Source: Thioploca sp.
GTDB taxonomy: Bacteria; Pseudomonadota; Gammaproteobacteria; Beggiatoales; Beggiatoaceae
Length of the DNA: 32,619 nucleotides
Direction: 5' to 3'
Assembly (NCBI GenBank): GCA_030627125.1
Contig: DAOUSR010000016.1
Span: 1-32,619 of the forward strand
Part shown: piece by piece, positions 16,897 to 23,718 of the stretch
Layout of the letters: every line of letters starts with the position of its first letter
Position numbering within the stretch: the first letter of the stretch is position 1
Notes under the pieces: model-generated
The model's input: only the letters and a program-made list of their open reading frames with translations
The model's database searches: none
Told to the model about the DNA's origin: nothing
Translations under genes and position numbers: made by a program

Positions 16897-17799
16897 ATGG
16901 AAGAAAGTGTAATTACTTATAATGTATTTCACCATGTTGCGTGGGGAACAAGTATTTCTGTCTATTTTTGGTTAGTAGGGGTCAGTACCGGTTCATTTAT
17001 AATATCCAGTTTAGGTTGGGTATTTGGTATTGAACGCTATAAATCTATAGCTTTAACAGCTTCTATAACCGCAGTTGTTATATTGCTATTAGTTCCATCG
17101 CTATTAATATGGGACTTAGGCCAACCATTACGATTTTTATATCTTCTGTTACCGAGTTACTGGCATGCTACTGGACCAATGTCTTGGGGTAGTACCTTCA
17201 TTTTTTTCTACAGTATTGCTATAATTGTTTACAGCTATTTTGTGATTGTAAACAATCCGTTTTGGGCCAAAATGATTGGCATAATTTCTGTTGTATTAGC
17301 CATACTTCTTGAATTATATACTGGAGTAGTTATGCAACTTAATCCCGGTCGCTTTTTAAATAATACTGCTCTCACACCCTTTCTGTTTTTAACTGGAGCC
17401 TTTATATCTGGAATTGGAGTATTAATTTTGGTTCTATGGATTCAAAACATGTTAGTTGCAATTAAAGTTGAATGGACATTAATAGAAGAAATGGCTAAAT
17501 ACATGATGTTTGGTTTAGTTTTTGATTTATTCTTATTGTTTTTAGATTTTATGCAAACCTTATATGGTGATCATGGCCAAGTAATTGGACATGAAGTTGT
17601 GCTAATGGGTGTATTTAGGTTCCCTTATTTATGGTTAGAAATTATAATTGGTTTGCTCATTCCATTCTTTATTCTCGTCTCACCTCTAAAAAAATTTAAA
17701 GCAGGAATTCTATTAGCCGCATTATTAGTAGCAGTCGGAGTTTACGGAATGAGAGTTTGGTGGGTAATGGGCGGACAATACTTGCAGACATTCTATTGA
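16897..17799 (+). CDS. NrfD/PsrC-family quinone-interacting membrane subunit
   Basis: The 300-residue protein has about eight hydrophobic membrane segments beginning near residues 16, 48, 95, 125, 165, 200, 240 and 268. It shows NrfD features early on: WLVGVSTGSFIISSLG at 26-41 and IWDLGQPLRFLYLLLP at 71-86. NrfD proteins exchange electrons and protons with the quinone pool in PsrABC, TtrABC and SoeABC complexes. An AGGA ribosome site lies nine bases before the ATG and the gene starts nine bases after the iron-sulfur gene, so they are one operon. Confidence 0.9.
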   Translation: MEESVITYNVFHHVAWGTSISVYFWLVGVSTGSFIISSLGWVFGIERYKSIALTASITAVVILLLVPSLLIWDLGQPLRFLYLLLPSYWHATGPMSWGSTFIFFYSIAIIVYSYFVIVNNPFWAKMIGIISVVLAILLELYTGVVMQLNPGRFLNNTALTPFLFLTGAFISGIGVLILVLWIQNMLVAIKVEWTLIEEMAKYMMFGLVFDLFLLFLDFMQTLYGDHGQVIGHEVVLMGVFRFPYLWLEIIIGLLIPFFILVSPLKKFKAGILLAALLVAVGVYGMRVWWVMGGQYLQTFY

Positions 17800-17806
17800 G
17801 GACAAA

Positions 17807-20161
17807 ATGGCAAAAATTGACAGACGTGATTTCCTGAAAATAGGAGCAGCGACGACGGCAACTGCAGCTTGTCCGGCATTTATAGATGCTATGGAATTGC
17901 AGCTTGGTGGACAGGATTTTCATCAAATTAGAACCTACCATGCCCGCCAAAGAAAGCCCTATTTATGTACCATGTGTTCTTACTTTGATGGTGGTTTTAC
18001 CTATGCAGAAGCTGGTAAAATCATGAAAACTGAGGGTAATCCAGATCATATCGCCACCAGAGGTATGTTTTGTAGTAAAGGACTGGCATCTTTTTTTGGA
18101 GCTTCTGACCCAGATCGGATATTGAATCCATTGAAACGGGTTGGAGAACGTGGTGCTGGTAAATGGCAAGAGATTAGTTGGGAAGAAGCGATTAAAGAAG
18201 TTGCTGCTAAAGTAAGTGCCAATTTGGATAATGTGGATAGCATTTATCTAAATGAAGGTGGTTTTAAAGACGGCGGGGCAGTTCGGTTTATGAACACCAT
18301 CGGTTCCCATTCCATTATTCGCAGTCGTTTACCTTCCATTGGCACAGCTCCAAAACAGATGGCATTAGAGCAAGTTACAGGGGCTAAATTTATGCTACCA
18401 GATTTAGAACATACCAAATATGTGCTGAATTTTGGAGCGAATATTTTAGAAACTGCTATGCCATTAGCCCAACGGTTGACCGATGGAATTGTAAATAATC
18501 GTTTAAAATTAGTCACTTTTGATGTGCGGATGTCTAATACGGCGGGTCGTAGTGATGAATGGTTGCCAGTATTTCCCGGTAGTGACGGCATAATTGCTTT
18601 AGCAATGGCTAATATCATTATGCAGAAAGGCTTGGCTGATACTAGCTTCATTTATAATTGGACTAATTATTCGGCAGAAGACCTCGCCAAAGATTTAGAG
18701 CAATTTACCCCAGAAATGGCGGAACAAGCTAGTGGAATTGCAGCCAAAACTATTATTAATATTGCAGTTGAATTCGCTAAATCCAAACCAGCGACAATTT
18801 TCAGTCATAATGGTATCAGCTGGCACAAAGATGGTATCAGTAGTGAGAAAGCATGCTTATTGTTAGCGGTGATTACTGGTAATATCGACAATGAAGGTGG
18901 TAGCTGTTTGCCCCGTCAATTCAATATCGCCGAACCACAGCCAGCCCCAAAATCAACCGAAGCTATTACTAAAACTTTAAACTACACTTTTCCGTTTGAA
19001 GTGAAAGCTGGTACTCGTAAAGTACAAATGCTCTTTAATCATATGAGCAATCCAGCTTATTCGGCTCCGGCTGCTAGTCTATGGCGAGAGGTGTTGAAGG
19101 ATGAAACCCAAATTCCATATATAGTTGATTTTACTCCATTTATGAGTGAGACTTCTGAATTGGCGGATCTTATTTTACCAGATGTTGTAGATGTGGAACG
19201 GGATAATTCTGCGAGTAGTCCAACCGCTTTATGGCCTTGGATTACGATGACTGTTCCTAATGTAGAACCACTGGGCAAAGCTCAAGATGTCCGGATGACC
19301 TTGAAAAAGATAGTAGAGGCTATTGACCCAATTGGTGCTAAAGGTATGAAGCAATATTGGGCATTTACCAATACAAAACAATGGGTTAAAGATGAAATAA
19401 GTGCTACTGAAGGTACGGATAAAAAGACCTATAGAAGATTGAAATCGAAAGGGGTGTGGCCTAATTATGGTAAGATTTCCCCAGCCGATAGAAAGATTTT
19501 GGATAAGAAAGGTGAACAAGTGTTGGCTAAGTATGATACTTATAAAGAAACTGGTTTTGCTACTCTGTCTGGCAAGCTGGAATTTAGTCCACCATATTGG
19601 GCGGCAAATCCACGCCATCAAGCTTTGAAACCGGAGGAATTTGTGCTTACTACTTTTAAAGTGGCTTATCAAACTCTATCCATGACTTCCAACTTGAAAT
19701 ATTTGGCTGAAATGTACCATTCTAATCCACTGTGGATTAATAAAAATGAAGCTATAAAATTAGGCATTAAAGACAATAGTTTGGTACGAGTTACTACAGC
19801 AGTTGGTTTTCTAGTCACCAAAGCATTCCTAACTCAAGGGATTCATCCGCGAGTAGTTGGAATTTCTACTTCAGTAGGACGCTCCTCTTATGGACGAGTT
19901 GCTCAATCCGATCCAAATGCTCATACTCCGTTTGCCAAGGATGAGATGGAAGATCCTGATATTGATGATAATCTTTGGTGGCGAGATGCTGGCACTAATC
20001 CCAACGATATTATTCCGTTAGCTCTTGATCCAGAAAGTGGTATCCAGACTTGGAATGATACAGTGGTGACAATTTCTCCGGCGGAATCTGGCGATAAGTA
20101 TGGCGATATTCAAGTTGATAACGCTGAACATTTTGCGATTTATAAGCAATCATTGGCTTAA
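17807..20161 (+). CDS. Tat-exported molybdopterin oxidoreductase catalytic subunit with atypical cofactor ligands
   Basis: The 784-residue protein starts with a Tat signal (DRRDFLKIGAATTATAA, residues 5-21). The N-terminal iron-sulfur motif is C54-x2-C57-x3-D61-x27-C89: spacing is exact for the family, but the third cysteine is aspartate. Molybdopterin-fold segments follow to a C-terminal molydopterin-dinucleotide domain (about 610-775). By spacing before VTG, the residue at the usual Mo-ligating Cys/SeCys position is G179 in LPSIGTAPKQMALEQ; S177 is nearby. Best relatives by eye are Psr/Soe/Ttr-type enzymes of sulfur metabolism. GAGGAC precedes the ATG. Substrate unknown; the odd ligands leave open a changed redox potential, a new chemistry or a non-catalytic role. 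Confidence 0.85.
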   Translation: MAKIDRRDFLKIGAATTATAACPAFIDAMELQLGGQDFHQIRTYHARQRKPYLCTMCSYFDGGFTYAEAGKIMKTEGNPDHIATRGMFCSKGLASFFGASDPDRILNPLKRVGERGAGKWQEISWEEAIKEVAAKVSANLDNVDSIYLNEGGFKDGGAVRFMNTIGSHSIIRSRLPSIGTAPKQMALEQVTGAKFMLPDLEHTKYVLNFGANILETAMPLAQRLTDGIVNNRLKLVTFDVRMSNTAGRSDEWLPVFPGSDGIIALAMANIIMQKGLADTSFIYNWTNYSAEDLAKDLEQFTPEMAEQASGIAAKTIINIAVEFAKSKPATIFSHNGISWHKDGISSEKACLLLAVITGNIDNEGGSCLPRQFNIAEPQPAPKSTEAITKTLNYTFPFEVKAGTRKVQMLFNHMSNPAYSAPAASLWREVLKDETQIPYIVDFTPFMSETSELADLILPDVVDVERDNSASSPTALWPWITMTVPNVEPLGKAQDVRMTLKKIVEAIDPIGAKGMKQYWAFTNTKQWVKDEISATEGTDKKTYRRLKSKGVWPNYGKISPADRKILDKKGEQVLAKYDTYKETGFATLSGKLEFSPPYWAANPRHQALKPEEFVLTTFKVAYQTLSMTSNLKYLAEMYHSNPLWINKNEAIKLGIKDNSLVRVTTAVGFLVTKAFLTQGIHPRVVGISTSVGRSSYGRVAQSDPNAHTPFAKDEMEDPDIDDNLWWRDAGTNPNDIIPLALDPESGIQTWNDTVVTISPAESGDKYGDIQVDNAEHFAIYKQSLA

Positions 20162-20805
20162 TGAGAGATATGAAATTTCCTAAAACTAAATCAGGATTTA
20201 TTCTTATTGGAATTGCGGTGTTTGGCCTCGGATTAGTGATTGCTATTGTAGGATGGAGTAGCACTCGATTTACTAGGACAGATGTTTGCATAACTTGCCA
20301 TGAAATGTTCGTTGATTATGATGAATATAAACAAACTGCTCCTTTGAGTGAATCAGTGGAGGATTATAAACCTACTCAGAAATATGACCCGGGTTTCTTT
20401 AATGTTACTGTAGGTTGTGCTGATTGTCATGCTTATCCATATGAAGAATATAAGGAATCACCACATTATGATAATCAACGTGGGGTGAAAGCTGGCTGTG
20501 TTGGCTGTCATAGTCCGCATAGCGTTAGAGAAATACTAGCTTGGAAATTCTTCTACATTAATTATAGTCCGTTCCATGCTATTTCAAATGGCTTACGTGA
20601 TATTCCTGAATGGGAGAAATTGCGGGTTAAATTGGCTACCAGAGTACGAAAACAGATGATGGAAGAAGATAGTGAAAAGTGTAAAGTGTGTCATAAAACT
20701 GAAGGTAAATGGTTTGTTAAGATAAAACAGCACCAAATTACCAAAAAGACTTGTATACAATGTCACTATAATCTAGTGCATAAAGAAGTTAAGTGGCACG
20801 ATTAG
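20161..20805 (+). CDS. NapC/NirT-like membrane-anchored cytochrome c with five CxxCH motifs
   Basis: The 214-residue protein has an N-terminal membrane anchor (about 11-32) and five haem-binding motifs at 43-47, 86-90, 113-117, 174-178 and 198-202. The first is CITCHEM, with the Met typical of NapC/NrfH haem 1, and the last is CIQCHYNLVH, the usual final motif. Ordinary NapC/NrfH has four; the motif at 113-117 (CVGCHSPH) appears to be the extra one. These proteins pass electrons between quinol and periplasmic partners. The ATG overlaps the catalytic-subunit stop (TAATG), so the two are coupled. MKFPK at residue 4 is an alternative start. Confidence 0.9.
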   Translation: MRDMKFPKTKSGFILIGIAVFGLGLVIAIVGWSSTRFTRTDVCITCHEMFVDYDEYKQTAPLSESVEDYKPTQKYDPGFFNVTVGCADCHAYPYEEYKESPHYDNQRGVKAGCVGCHSPHSVREILAWKFFYINYSPFHAISNGLRDIPEWEKLRVKLATRVRKQMMEEDSEKCKVCHKTEGKWFVKIKQHQITKKTCIQCHYNLVHKEVKWHD

Positions 20806-20965
20806 CTGAAGTTTAGACTCTAGGATTATGATGGGCAATTTATTCACCATAGCCGAATAGTTATATTTTTAAGGGAAATTGGTAATGGATTTGAACTGTT
20901 AATTCCTAGATGCAGAAGCTGTTCAAAGAAATTTAGCTAAAATTTAAGTAAAATGTTGAGTCAGG

Positions 20966-21043
20966 GTCGAGTAGCCCTTGGAAACTTTCCCCAAAGGCTC
21001 TCACAGAACTAGACGTGAAACTTTCGGCTCACGACCAATGCTC
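20966..21043 (-). mobile_element. Group II intron 3' remnant (domains V-VI)
   Basis: Read on the minus strand, GAGC (21043) ... CGAAAG ... TTTCACGTCTAGTTC (to 21006) has the shape of the group II catalytic domain V: an AGC start, GAAA tetraloop and CACG...GTTC return arm. Its 5' arm is eroded and four bases too long. It is followed by TGTGAGAGCC, a domain-VI-like hairpin (CCTTTGG/CCAAGG) and CTACTCGAC at the expected 3' splice end (20966). No reverse transcriptase or 5' intron end is present, so it is a dead 3' fragment. Confidence 0.65.
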
Positions 21044-21076
21044 TTAAGCCGCGCAATTCTCATCATTTATATAGCT

Positions 21077-21145
21077 AGGGCAACCACAAGGGATTGCCCC
21101 TACAAATCATTATGTTACGTAGGGGCAATCCTTTATGGTTGCCCT
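21077..21145. repeat. Long GTAGGGGCAA hairpin
   Basis: A 27-base arm (21077-21103) and its reverse complement (21119-21145) differ at two positions, both tolerated as G-U pairs in one RNA strand, around a 15-base loop. The arm starts AGGGCAACC and ends GCCCCTAC. Related fragments lie at 7463-7496 and 8822-8840. It may serve as a bidirectional terminator between convergent genes. Confidence 0.85.
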
Positions 21146-21223
21146 TAACTTAATGGCAGTGACACAATGGATAGAAAAAAGCCAATCAAGTTCCTGAAAA
21201 TACCGAATTTTATTATCACTCTA

Positions 21224-22744
21224 CTAAATTCTTTTCCTTTCCAATCTCCGATAAGTAATGGATTCTGTCAAATGCGAAGTTTGAATATCTTCACTACCAG
21301 CTAAGTCAGCAATGGTTCTGGCAACTTTCAAAATTCGATACCAGGCTCTAGCTGACAGACCTAGCTGCTCAATTGCAATATCAAGCAAATGTTCATCTGC
21401 ATCACTTAAATGACAAAATTTTTCTATTTCTCGGTTTCCCAATAAATTATTGGGTTTGCCAGCTCGTTGTAATTGTAATTCTCTTGCTGCTATAACCCGT
21501 TTTCGTACTTCAGCACTACTTTCACGCACAGTATCTTGCCGCAATTCAGTTCTAGGCAAATTAGGCACTTCAATATGAATATCAATTCGATCCAATAATG
21601 GCCCAGAGATTTTAGCTCGATAACGACTGACTTGGTGGGGCGAACAACTACACCGATTGCTTGGATCGCCTAAATAACCACAAGGACAGGGATTCATCGC
21701 TGCAACCAATTGAAAATTAGCTGGAAATTCGGCTTGTTGAGCAGCCCGAGAGATAACTATATGGCCAGATTCTAATGGTTCTCGCAAAACTTCTAATACC
21801 CGTTTATCAAATTCTGGTAACTCATCTAAAAATAAAATGCCATTATGAGCCAAGGAAATTTCGCCCGGACGAGGATGGCTGCCACCACCAACTAAGGCCA
21901 CTCCAGAAGCGGTATGATGTGGAGAACGAAAAGGTCTTATTCCCCAAGTTTTAGTATCATAACCTCCGATGGCAATAGAAGCAACCGTTGCAGTTGCTAA
22001 AGCTTCACTTTCTTCCATTGGTGGTAAAATCCCTGCCATACGGCTGGCTAACATAGTTTTTCCAGTACCTGGTGGCCCTAACATCAATAAATTATGGCCT
22101 CCAGCAGCAGTTACTTCCAATGCTCGTTTAGCATGGTGCTGGCCCCGAACATCACTTAAATCAGCTATATGAATGGCAGTAATAGGGTCAGGTTTAATTT
22201 TTTTGTCAGTAATAAAAGGCTTGATTAAACTAGTGCCTCGCAAATGTTCGCATATATCTAATAGATGTTTAATTGGCAAAATTGACGCATCATTCACCAT
22301 ACTAGCCTCTATCGCATTATCATTTGGTACTACGACATGACGTTGTGCATTCCGAGCTTCCATAGCCATTGGCAATGCTCCACGCACTGGTCGTAAGCTG
22401 CCATCTAAAGCTAATTCTCCAATAAATTCATATTGTGATAATTCATTAGCTTCAATCTGCCGAGATGCGGCCAAAATACCTATAGCAATAGCTAAATCGA
22501 ACCGACCACCTTCTTTTGGTAAGTCGGCTGGGGCTAAATTGATGGTGATACGTTGTAATGGAAATTCAAATTGGCTATTGAGCAAAGCACTTCTGACTCG
22601 GTCTTGGCTTTCTTTCACTGCGGCTTCTGGTAAACCAACAATGGATAAGCGTGGTAAACCATTCGTAAGATGGACTTCAATTGTTACTGGTAATGCTTGA
22701 ATTCCTACTTGGGCCCGACTATGAACTATAGCTAAGGAGGACAT
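21224..22744 (-). CDS. comM: YifB/ComM family Mg-chelatase-like AAA+ ATPase
   Basis: ComM is a hexameric helicase that promotes branch migration during natural transformation. The 506-residue protein has the N-terminal Lon-like (ChlI) domain (about 20-140), the AAA+ core with Walker A GPPGTGKT at 223-230 and Walker B ILFLDE at 303-308, a Cys-rich zinc-binding insert (MNPCPCGYLGDPSNRCSC) and the C-terminal Mg_chelatase_C region (about 400-500). Length is that of intact ComM. It overlaps the ubiK stop by one base, the same pairing seen in many gammaproteobacteria. Confidence 0.95.
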   Translation of the reverse strand: MSSLAIVHSRAQVGIQALPVTIEVHLTNGLPRLSIVGLPEAAVKESQDRVRSALLNSQFEFPLQRITINLAPADLPKEGGRFDLAIAIGILAASRQIEANELSQYEFIGELALDGSLRPVRGALPMAMEARNAQRHVVVPNDNAIEASMVNDASILPIKHLLDICEHLRGTSLIKPFITDKKIKPDPITAIHIADLSDVRGQHHAKRALEVTAAGGHNLLMLGPPGTGKTMLASRMAGILPPMEESEALATATVASIAIGGYDTKTWGIRPFRSPHHTASGVALVGGGSHPRPGEISLAHNGILFLDELPEFDKRVLEVLREPLESGHIVISRAAQQAEFPANFQLVAAMNPCPCGYLGDPSNRCSCSPHQVSRYRAKISGPLLDRIDIHIEVPNLPRTELRQDTVRESSAEVRKRVIAARELQLQRAGKPNNLLGNREIEKFCHLSDADEHLLDIAIEQLGLSARAWYRILKVARTIADLAGSEDIQTSHLTESITYRRLERKRI

Positions 22745-22983
22745 TATTTAGATTTCAAATTAGCCACTTCTGTTTCTAAAGCCTCTAAACGTTGCCGAGT
22801 ATGCTCTAACATTGCAACCTGTACCTCAAATTCTTCTCTAGTTACTAGATTCATTTTTTGCAAAGTGGCATCTAAAGCAACTCGTAAATTCTTCTCTAAA
22901 TCATGGTGCAAACTTAATAGTCCCTGAGGTAAGCTGGCAGCAAATTGTTTAAAAAAAGTGTCGAAATTAACATTAGTATTCAT
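22744..22983 (-). CDS. ubiK: BMFP/YqiC family, ubiquinone biosynthesis accessory factor
   Basis: The 79-residue protein has an N-terminal amphipathic region (FFKQFAASLPQGL) and a C-terminal coiled coil (about 47-79, LVTREEFEVQVAMLEHTRQR onward), the shape of the BMFP (YqiC) family, which binds membranes as a trimer and assists UbiJ in aerobic ubiquinone synthesis. Length and the adjacent comM agree with the usual context. It matches the presence of ubiE elsewhere in the window. Confidence 0.88.
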   Translation of the reverse strand: MNTNVNFDTFFKQFAASLPQGLLSLHHDLEKNLRVALDATLQKMNLVTREEFEVQVAMLEHTRQRLEALETEVANLKSK

Positions 22984-23068
22984 ATTTAATAATATCTGTA
23001 AAATTATAAGTTTGATGATATTATTAAACCACAGAATATAATTTATTTACAAGGTAATTGTATTGTAT

Positions 23069-23173
23069 TATAGCAATTTTTAATTATGAATGCTTAATTT
23101 TTAACGGAATTCAATATAAATATCAATCTCTTAATTTGTATTGATATAATATATTCAATTGGGAAACGCTATA
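23069..23173 (-). repeat. MITE-like dispersed repeat, copy 3 (full length)
   Basis: On the minus strand this 105-base element reads TATAGCGTTTCCCAATTGAA through to AAAAATTGCTATA. It aligns end to end with copy 1 at 3171-3275 and shows clean TATAGC/GCTATA ends. It lies in inverted orientation to copy 4, and the two bracket the receptor remnant. Confidence 0.78.
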
Positions 23174-23216
23174 GTCAGGAAATATTAATAACTAATCAAC
23201 TTATATTTAATAATAG

Positions 23217-23489
23217 TTATGTTACACAAATTATGAAGCTTGGAATTTAAATGGTTATTACCACAGTAAAATAGAGCAGGATATTCAGAATGATATTATC
23301 GTGCATAACGGCTATTGGTTATGGAATAACACTGTACGTTACAATTTAACTAACCAGTTAACTTTAGTAAGTCGCATCAATAATTTATTAGATAAAGAAT
23401 ATTATAGTTCAACTAAAAACCAATCTTTTACTAAGGAAATACCAAATCGAGGTAGAACTTTTTTACTAGGTGTGGAAATGGAATTTTAA
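23217..23489 (+). pseudogene. C-terminal remnant of a TonB-dependent outer-membrane receptor
   Basis: An open frame from 23217 (after a TAG at 23214) reads YEAWNLNGYYHSKI, then NNTVRYNLTNQLTLVSRINN, LLDKEYY and GRTFLLGVEMEF ending at 23489. This is the hallmark last four or five beta-strands of a TonB-dependent receptor, including the NLLDKEY motif and the terminal aromatic (EF) insertion signal. About 90 of the usual 600-plus residues remain and no start or plug domain exists upstream, so it is a remnant. Confidence 0.85.
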
Positions 23490-23590
23490 TGAATAGCAAT
23501 AACATGATAAAATAGCAACTACTAAATACATTTAATATCATAAATATCCTTAAAATAAGAATTTTTAACAAATTTTATAAATTTGGAAGC

Positions 23591-23674
23591 TATAAGCATT
23601 TTTCAATTGAATAGAATAAATTGATATTTATAGTTAAATTAAGAATTAAGCATTCATAATTAAGAATTGCTATA
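23591..23674 (+). repeat. MITE-like dispersed repeat, copy 4 (internal deletion)
   Basis: Begins TATAAGCATTTTTCAATTGA and ends AAGAATTGCTATA. It has the ends of the 105-base family but lacks about 20 internal bases. It ends 44 bases before carB. Confidence 0.72.
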
Positions 23675-23718
23675 AAAGATAATTATGATAGAATTCCCTA
23701 GCCGATCTGTTTAAATAA

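Larger units (their letters stand above)
20806..21223. other. Intergenic region between the redox operon and comM
   Basis: This 418-base convergent gap contains a group II intron 3' fragment (20966-21043) and a long hairpin (21077-21145), listed separately. The first 150 bases show only a scrap of possible coding sequence and no clear terminator for the cytochrome operon. Confidence 0.6.
22984..23718. other. Intergenic region with repeats and a receptor remnant upstream of carB
   Basis: This 735-base region holds MITE copy 3 (23069-23173, minus), the TonB-receptor remnant (23217-23489) and MITE copy 4 (23591-23674, plus). carA, which precedes carB in most gammaproteobacteria, is absent. No good ribosome site is seen before carB. 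Confidence 0.7.

Noticed and set aside
17696-19672. Long antisense ORFs opposite the redox operon (17696-17950, 18244-18651, 19229-19672)
   Set aside because: They overlap a clearly coding strand and have no recognisable domains; they are frame shadows.
20900-20946. Possible coding scrap ending AVQRNLAKI before the intron fragment
   Set aside because: Too short and without a recognised family; could be chance.
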